Below, in pieces: positions 59,049-64,000 of a stretch of 64,000 nt of DNA. The stretch covers positions 1 to 64,000 of the forward strand of contig CAWHKW010000010.1 of the NCBI GenBank assembly GCA_963829995.1, in the 5' to 3' direction. The notes beneath the pieces are model-generated. The model searched no databases and had not been told where the DNA came from. It worked only from the letters and a program-made list of their open reading frames with translations. The stretch comes from JACCZX01 sp963829995. GTDB taxonomy: Bacteria; Pseudomonadota; Gammaproteobacteria; Burkholderiales; Burkholderiaceae_F. The position numbers and the translations under genes were made by a program. Every line of letters starts with the position of its first letter. The first letter of the stretch is position 1.

Positions 59049-59992
59049 TCACTTGGCCAAGCCCATTCTCTTGGCGCCGTCGGTATAAATCTTTACGCGC
59101 TCTTTCATGAAGCCGTCCATCTGATCGACGCCGATGTTGACCAGCTCGAAGCCGCTTTTCGCCGCCAGCTCCTTCATCTCCGGATCATTGTTCAGCGCGG
59201 CCCAGAGGTCGGACATCCGCTTGCGCTGTTCCGCGGTCGACGACTTTGGCATGCCGATGCCGCGATAGGCACCGTCAATCCAGTCAACGCCGAGTTCCTT
59301 AAACGTCGGAACATCGGGCAGCAGCGGATGGCGTTGGTCCATCGCGACTGCAAGCGCGCGCAGTTTGCCCTTGTTGTTGACGGCGAACGCCGTGTAGCTC
59401 ATCGCACCGTCAACGTGTCCCGCAAACACCGAGGTTGTCAGGTCGCCGGTGCCTTTGTAGGGGATGTAGGTCGTCTTGATCGCCGAACGCAGCGTTGAGC
59501 CGCTCGTGCGCTGCATGGTTGGCGGAATTAAGGCCGGATCCGCCCAAGACTGAGTTTCGAAGGATTTTCTTTCGCAAACTTGACGAAATCCGCAAAAGAC
59601 TTAATCGGACTCTGGTCGCGCACGACCAGCGCATCAGGTGTGTAGTGAAACCAATACACAGGCGTGACGTCATCGGTTTTGTACTGCACCTGTCCTTCCA
59701 GCGGCTGAAAGACGATATGCGGCAAATTGACGCCAACGATGTTCACACCGTCGGCCGGCAGCGCATTCATCTGCGCCCACATCAATCCACCGCCAGCACC
59801 CGCTTTGTATTGAATGATCGTATCGATGGCCGGGCACTTTTTCTTCAATACAACCTGCTGATGCCGAGCCGACAGATCGGATTCGCCGCCCGGTGGAAAG
59901 GCTTGCCAATACAGGACGTTTTTCTCCGGACAGGGTTGGGCAATCGCGGCCTGCGCGACCATCAGGCACGAAATTGCGATGAGCTTTCTCAT
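59049..59992 (-). CDS. Bug/TctC-family periplasmic solute-binding protein, two frameshifts
   Basis: A tripartite-tricarboxylate-transporter-type binding protein, the family greatly expanded in Burkholderiales. Part 1 (from ATG 59992) has a signal peptide and QAFPPGGESDLSARHQQ, ADGVNIVGVNLPHIVFQ, SFADFVKFAKENPSKLSLG. It shifts near 59545 to a second frame (GSGLNSANHAAHERLNAAFG), and again near 59486 to IKTTYIPYKGTGDLTTSVFAGHVDGAM and on to MGLAK at 59049. Both shifts are +1. Repaired, the protein has family length (about 310). No membrane subunits (TctA/TctB) are nearby, common for orphan Bug proteins. Real pseudogene or sequence error cannot be settled here. Confidence 0.82.
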
Positions 59993-60100
59993 CTGGCGTC
60001 TCCTTTGGTTTTGGTTGGTTGCGGAAGAGCTTAAGCCGAGCGCCGGAGGCTGTCACGCAGCAACCACCTCGCGCCGCGAAAGCTCTGCCTTCAAACAAAG

Positions 60101-60126
60101 AAACGGCACGCCGCAACGTGCCGTTT
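60101..60126 (-). terminator. Probable terminator hairpin
   Basis: A perfect 10-bp stem with a 6-nt loop (AAACGGCACG-CCGCAA-CGTGCCGTTT), downstream of the minus-strand gene ending at 60149. On the minus strand the stem ends in TTTCTTTG. It lies between that gene and the binding-protein gene start at 59992. Confidence 0.7.
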
Positions 60127-60148
60127 GCCTGCTAAAAAAGATTAAGAC

Positions 60149-60703
60149 TTACTGCGCGTACCTCGCCTTCGCATCGGCAACGCACTTGTCTTTGGCGGCA
60201 CCGGTCAGCGGGTCACATTTTTCACGTGCGACTTTATAGTCGGCATCGCGCTTGGTGTCCTTGGCGTCGGCCTTGGCAACTGTCGTCTGGCGCGCGGCCT
60301 TCGCGTCGGCCTTGGCCTTTGTCTCTGCAGCCTTGGCAGCTTTTACACAAACGTCTTTGTCATTGCCGGTCTTCGTCGCGCACTGTTCCTTGGCCACCAT
60401 GTAGGTAGCTTCGGCGTCCGCGATCACGGCCTTTTCGCGCGCTCTCGGCGTGTTTTCGTAATCCGCCTCGGCGCGTGCCTTGGCGCGTTTTTCTGCGGCC
60501 TTTGCCTCGGCTACGCAAAGATTCTGGGGCTGCCCGGACAAAGCGTCGCACTTGGCTTTGGCGGCTTTGTACTCAGCGCCAATGCGAGTCTTGGTGGCGC
60601 GATATTCATCCTTGGTGACGGCAGCGGCCGAACCAGCCAGCAAAGCGGCGGCCGCGAATACACAAACTTGCGCACGCGTGCGCATACTGGTCTGAATCAT
60701 CAT
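60149..60703 (-). CDS. Exported Ala/Lys-rich protein with internal repeats
   Basis: A 184-residue protein with a signal peptide (AQVCVFAAAALLAGSAAA). The mature part has three related segments, each about 40-50 residues: YKAAKAKCDALSG..NLCVAEAKAA, YMVAKEQCATKTGNDKDVCVKAAKAA and YKVAREKCDPLTGAAKDKCVADAKA. Each has two cysteines about 10-11 residues apart, so the six may form three intra-repeat disulfides. The repeats are joined by charged helical linkers. Such proteins are frequent in betaproteobacteria with no known function. Two adjacent ATGs (60703 and 60700) follow a GGGAGAG site. A hairpin terminator lies downstream. Confidence 0.78.
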   Translation of the reverse strand: MMIQTSMRTRAQVCVFAAAALLAGSAAAVTKDEYRATKTRIGAEYKAAKAKCDALSGQPQNLCVAEAKAAEKRAKARAEADYENTPRAREKAVIADAEATYMVAKEQCATKTGNDKDVCVKAAKAAETKAKADAKAARQTTVAKADAKDTKRDADYKVAREKCDPLTGAAKDKCVADAKARYAQ

Positions 60704-61192
60704 TTCTCTCCCTCGTTGTCGAAACCGACTTGACTTATGCAAGATGCGCTCCAGCTGCCTGACGGCGACTCGCGAACGAGGGTAACGCTGCGTTCGCCAA
60801 CCGGTTTACAAGGGGCAAGCCCCGCTGTTGGCGCGCTACGAAACCGTTGAATGAATGCAGGTCGGATCCGCAGATCGCGCACGACGTCATCTTGATGATG
60901 GCGTCGCGCGATTCTTCGATCCGCGGATCCGGAACCGTGTCGTACCGAATGTCATTTCTTGCCCTGCCAGCACGAGCTTCATACCTGTCTTGTAGTTCGA
61001 CTACTTAAGCAAGCAGAGATCAGCAAGCAAGAGGCTCTCCCGCAATGGTTTTCGCGACCCGGCCGCCATTTCGACTGCTCGCGTCGTCCGCCGAGCACGG
61101 GACGATCCACTTGCTTCATTTATGGCGTCTGTGCACGCATCAGACCGCAGCGGGGTAAGCTTCGCCCGCCGTTCCAGTTTGAGGAGACTTTC
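60704..61192. other. Gene-poor 489-bp stretch with one hairpin
   Basis: No convincing gene was found. An imperfect hairpin lies at about 60863-60932: CGGATCCGC near its left end pairs with GCGGATCCG near its right, and GATCGCGC..GACGTCATC pairs with GATGGCGTCGCGCGAT inside. The stretch 60959-61190 is open in one frame but has no conserved content and looks like non-coding 5' sequence of the next small gene. Confidence 0.6.
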
Positions 61193-61357
61193 CTGGCCAA
61201 GCCCAACTATTCATTCGAGAAGCGCCAGCGCGAGATCGCGCGCAAAAAGAAGCAGGACGAAAAACGTCAGCGCAAGGTCAAGAGCGCTCCCGACGAGCCG
61301 GCGCCCGTCGATCAGCAGACCCAGCCCATACCGCCCGAGACCGACACTGCCGCCTGA
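61193..61357 (+). CDS. Small basic hypothetical protein, probable CTG start
   Basis: A predicted 54-residue, very Lys/Arg-rich protein: LAKPNYSFEKRQREIARKKK, then QDEKRQRKVKSAPDEP and an acidic/proline tail. The PNYSFEKRQRE block recurs in small betaproteobacterial proteins that start with ATG there. Here no ATG, GTG or TTG lies in a sensible place, but GAGGAG precedes the CTG at 61193 at normal spacing. A real CTG start or a point change or error in an ATG are both possible. Function unknown. Confidence 0.55.
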   Translation: MAKPNYSFEKRQREIARKKKQDEKRQRKVKSAPDEPAPVDQQTQPIPPETDTAA

Positions 61358-61474
61358 ACTGGCCGCGGCTGACGCGCGGGTCGCTTAACCCGCGAATTGC
61401 GGGTGATTGTCACGGCGCTTCGGTCCCCACGTTTCGAGTGCTTTTTACCGACTGGAAAGTCACGCGAACACGTT

Positions 61475-62101
61475 ATGTTTGCCCGCATGTATCACGGCGA
61501 ACGATTCAACAGCCTGACGCACTTGGCGGGAACGGCGCTGGCGATCGCCGGGGCCGCTGTGCTAATCGGGCAGGCCAGTGAGCAAGGTGATATCTGGAAG
61601 ATCATCGCCTTCAGCGCCTTCGGCGCGGGGCTCGTGCTGCTGTACGCCGCGTCGACCCTGTATCACTCGTTCCGCGGACGCGCAAAGATCGTGCTACGCA
61701 AGATCGATCACGCTGCAATCTACGTACTGATCGCCGCCAGCTATGCGCCGTTCATGCTGGTCAGTCTGCGCGGCCCCTTCGGCTGGACGCTGTTTGCAGC
61801 GATCTGGGCGATGGCGCTGTATGGCATGTTCCGGACGTGGCGGCGCAATGATGGGGGTGACCCGTCGCCGATTCCGTACCTGATCATGGGGTGGCTCGGC
61901 GTCACCGCTTTTGTCCCGTTGATCGACAAACTCGGCGTCGAGGGCATTGGTTGGCTAGCGGCCGGCGGGGCGCTGTACACCGCGGGAATCGTGTTTTATC
62001 TGAACGATCGCCGCTGGCGGCACGCGCACGGCATCTGGCACTTGTTCGTGATGGGCGGAAGCGCGAGTCACTTCGTCACCGTTCTGTATTTCGTCCACTG
62101 A
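61475..62101 (+). CDS. Hemolysin III family (PAQR-like) membrane protein
   Basis: A 208-residue protein with seven predicted membrane helices. The family's conserved residues are present: GERFNSLTHLAGTALA at the start, STLYHSFRGRAK (Ser/His), KIDHAAIYVLIAASYAPF (Asp/His) and the last helix region HGIWHLFVMGGSASHF (two His). In homologues these residues bind a zinc-like ion inside the membrane. The role in bacteria is unclear despite the name. ATG 61475 or 61487 can be the start. The short hairpin CGCGGGTCGCTTAACCCGCG just upstream (61375-61394) may end the preceding small gene. Confidence 0.9.
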   Translation: MFARMYHGERFNSLTHLAGTALAIAGAAVLIGQASEQGDIWKIIAFSAFGAGLVLLYAASTLYHSFRGRAKIVLRKIDHAAIYVLIAASYAPFMLVSLRGPFGWTLFAAIWAMALYGMFRTWRRNDGGDPSPIPYLIMGWLGVTAFVPLIDKLGVEGIGWLAAGGALYTAGIVFYLNDRRWRHAHGIWHLFVMGGSASHFVTVLYFVH

Positions 62102-62111
62102 CCGCGTCGAG

Positions 62112-62526
62112 CTAGTCTTCGATTCGCCTCCGCAGGGCTTTGACCTGCCCGCGGCGCACCTTCGTTTCAACGCGTTTTTTCCGCGACGATGCAGTCGGCC
62201 TTGTCGGACGGCGTTTCAGTGGGATCAGTGGCTGCAGCCGCAACCAGTGCATCGAGCCTCGCCAGCGCGTCTTCGCGATTTTTTTCCAGGCTGCGATAGC
62301 TTTGCGCCTTGATAACAACGACACCGTCGTCGTTAATTCGTTGGTCGCGTTTCGCCAGCAGTCGCTGCTTGATCTCGTCGGGCAGCGATGACGCACGAAT
62401 GTCAAAGCGCAGGTGGATCGCGTTCGACACCTTGTTGACATTCTGCCCGCCCGCGCCCTGCGCGCGGATCGCGAGCAGTTCAATCTCCGCATTCCGGAGT
62501 TCGAAATCGATTGAACGGCCATTCAT
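62112..62526 (-). CDS. arfB: Alternative ribosome-rescue factor ArfB, frameshifted near the C-terminus
   Basis: A peptidyl-tRNA hydrolase of the ICT1/YaeJ type that frees stalled ribosomes without a stop codon. The catalytic loop is present as LAIRAQGAGGQNVNKVS (GGQ), followed by HLRFDIRASSLPDEIKQRLL and DGVVVIKAQSYRSLEKNRE. The lysine/arginine-rich tail that reaches into the mRNA channel (RRPTRPTASSRKKRVETKVRR) is encoded one frame over, after a +1 shift between about 62205 and 62240. The repaired length of about 137 residues matches the family. The unrepaired frame stops at 62167 and would lack the functional tail. ATG 62526 is chosen by family length. Confidence 0.87.
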
Positions 62527-62782
62527 GTCATCTGCATTGTCAAGCATTCAAGAGCGCTTCGCCTTCGACTAAATTTAACGCACCCGTCGTGAACGACATG
62601 CGGTGAGGTGCATGCAACCTTCATGCGTGATTGCGGCCCGTGCCGTCGTGCATGGTAGATTGGTGTGCTCGTACGCTCACAAGGCGCTGCGAGCTTCGCT
62701 TTGCGGACAACAACTATTTCACGTTTTCAAACCAACATTTCGCAGAGCACTCTTCCGCCTCACCCACTAACCGGAGGAACAC

Positions 62783-64000
62783 GTGCAGAAAAAAACATTG
62801 ATCGCTGTTGCATGGTGCGCAGCACTGTTGGGCATGCCGGCCCCAGCGTCGGCGGCCTCATACATCGTGATGGGCGCCCAAGGTGCGAAGCTTGACCAGG
62901 CAGTTGCAAACGCGGGCGGCCGCATCACCAAGCGTCTCGCTGCGGTAGACGCCGTCGTCGCGGAGTCCGAAAGCGCTAATTTCAAGAGCAGGATCGCCGC
63001 CTCAAGTGGAGTGCAGGCGGTGCTGCCCAATATCAGCATCCGCTGGAAGCCGCGCGTAGAGCGTGGGCCCGAGGCAATTGCCGAGGTTTTGAACCCGCCG
63101 AACGCGGTCGGCATCGATTCGCGTTTCAACCTGCAGTGGGGACACGATGCGGTCAACGCGCCCGAAGCATGGGACTCCGGGCAGACCGGCACCGGCGCGC
63201 GCGTCGCAGTACTCGACGGCGGCTTTTCGCTAAACCATCCTGATTTCGCGGGCCAGGTCGACCCAACTTGCACGGCCGACATGACCGGCGAAGGGATCGC
63301 CTACGGGCCGAACCTGGATGATCCGACCGGCATCTTCAGTCACGGCAATCACACCGCCGGCACGATTGCGGCAGGCCGCAATGGCTTCGGCACGATTGGC
63401 ATCGCCTATGGCGCGAAGCTGTGTCTGGTCAAGGTGCTGTTCAACATCGGCACCGGTAGCTTCGACGACATTGTGGAGGGCATCATTTATGCGGCCGACC
63501 GCAATGTCGACATCATCAACATGAGCCTCGGCGGGTCGTTGGTGAAATCGGGCGAAGCGGACGTATACACCGCGCGCGAAGCGGCCGAGTTCAAGAACTT
63601 TGTCAATCGTGCAGTGACCTACGCGAACCAGAAGGGAGTGCTCGTCATCGTGTCGGCCGGCAATGATGCGAACGACGGCGACAAGGACGAGAATCTGATC
63701 CAACTGCCATCCGACACGCCGCACGCGATGTCGGTGTCGGCCACCGCGCCGATCGGCTGGGGCGTAAACCCAACCGTATTCCTCGACAATCCGACGTCTT
63801 ACACCAACTACGGCGGTCGGTGATCAGCGTTGCCGCGCCAGGGGGTGACTTCCAGTATTTGCCTCGTAAACTGGACAAGTCTGCGTTGTCGCCACCGTGG
63901 TTCAGTTGTGCTACGTGTTCGACTATGTCTTCAGCATGGGCGGCGTCGTCGGAAACTTCTGCGTTCTACTACTGGAGCGCGGGCACCAGCATGGCGGCAC
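62783..64000 (+). CDS. Secreted S8 subtilisin-like serine protease, frameshifted, 3' end outside window
   Basis: GTG start at 62783 with a clear CCGGAGGAA site. A signal peptide (MPAPASA cleavage region) and a propeptide are followed by the catalytic domain. The Asp region is GARVAVLDGGFSLNHPDF, the His region is SHGNHTAGTIAAGRNG, the Asn region is VLVIVSAGNDANDGD, and the Ser region GTSMAA is near the last bases of the window. The first frame stops at 63823 after TNYGGR. Restoring one missing base there gives VISVAAPGGDFQYLPRKLD, the normal continuation. Downstream, parts of two frames look native (CYVFDYVFS in one, YYWSAGTSMAA in another), so one or two more indels are likely. Confidence 0.85.

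Noticed and set aside
60959..61192. Upstream part of a 132-codon frame extending the small basic protein
   Set aside because: The sequence before the GAGGAG/CTG has no conserved content, and several prolines, cysteines and arginines look non-coding.

Overview
The window is about 64 kb of high-GC DNA that reads as a betaproteobacterial chromosome, most likely Burkholderiales-like. The evidence is the pepA-holC-(proline-rich protein)-valS block, a Bug/TctC-type solute-binding protein, class II AlaRS and class I GlnRS, and strongly GC-biased codon third positions. No rRNA, tRNA, CRISPR array, prophage or transposase gene was recognised. The species cannot be named from this sequence.

Layout. 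1-2.2 kb: the end of a thiolase gene, a DUF1080-type lipoprotein and a VOC protein. 2.2-6.3 kb (minus strand): a tight zwf-tal-pgi sugar-phosphate operon. 6.3-15.4 kb: one 9-kb gene for a cyclic beta-1,2-glucan synthase (NdvB/ChvB type), whose 3' end runs into a roughly 420-bp element of nested inverted repeats. 15.8-25.8 kb: lptF-lptG, pepA, holC, a proline-rich protein, a secreted prolyl oligopeptidase and valS. 25.8-33.5 kb: an HxlR regulator divergent from a methyltransferase, then a minus-strand series of TusA, M48 protease, two YbjQ-fold proteins, a small lipoprotein, a GNAT and alaS. 33.6-42.5 kb: a CcoI-like copper P-type ATPase, a sialidase-like propeller lipoprotein, aminopeptidase P, a GlnRS with a roughly 100-residue internal insertion, and a YHS protein.

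42.6-56.5 kb is the most unusual part. An exonuclease III gene and a divergent TPR/HD-GYP-like gene form a unit that appears twice in tandem. In copy 1 the xth is intact and the HD-GYP-like gene is broken. In copy 2 the xth is a fragment and the HD-GYP-like gene is intact. A third, broken HD-GYP-like copy lies at 54.7-56.5 kb. All three have lost the HD metal-binding dyad. Between them lie a Tat-exported DUF1501 protein paired with a di-haem lipoprotein, two unfamiliar overlapping genes (one with an HEWGH zinc-protease motif) and a DsbB-like protein lacking the usual second cysteine pair. The HD-GYP-like genes look lower in GC than the housekeeping flanks, so acquisition followed by duplication and decay is plausible.

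56.6-64 kb: small exported proteins, an MFS transporter, a DUF1993 protein, a frameshifted Bug-type binding protein, a hemolysin III-family membrane protein, ArfB and a secreted subtilase cut by the window end.

Caution: single-base indels, mostly +1 insertions, break several otherwise normal genes (lptG, valS, arfB, DUF1501, TctC, the subtilase and two hypothetical proteins). Because valS and lptG are essential in most Gram-negatives, many of these are probably sequencing or assembly errors. The two broken HD-GYP-like copies have a much higher indel density, so true decay is likelier there but not proven.
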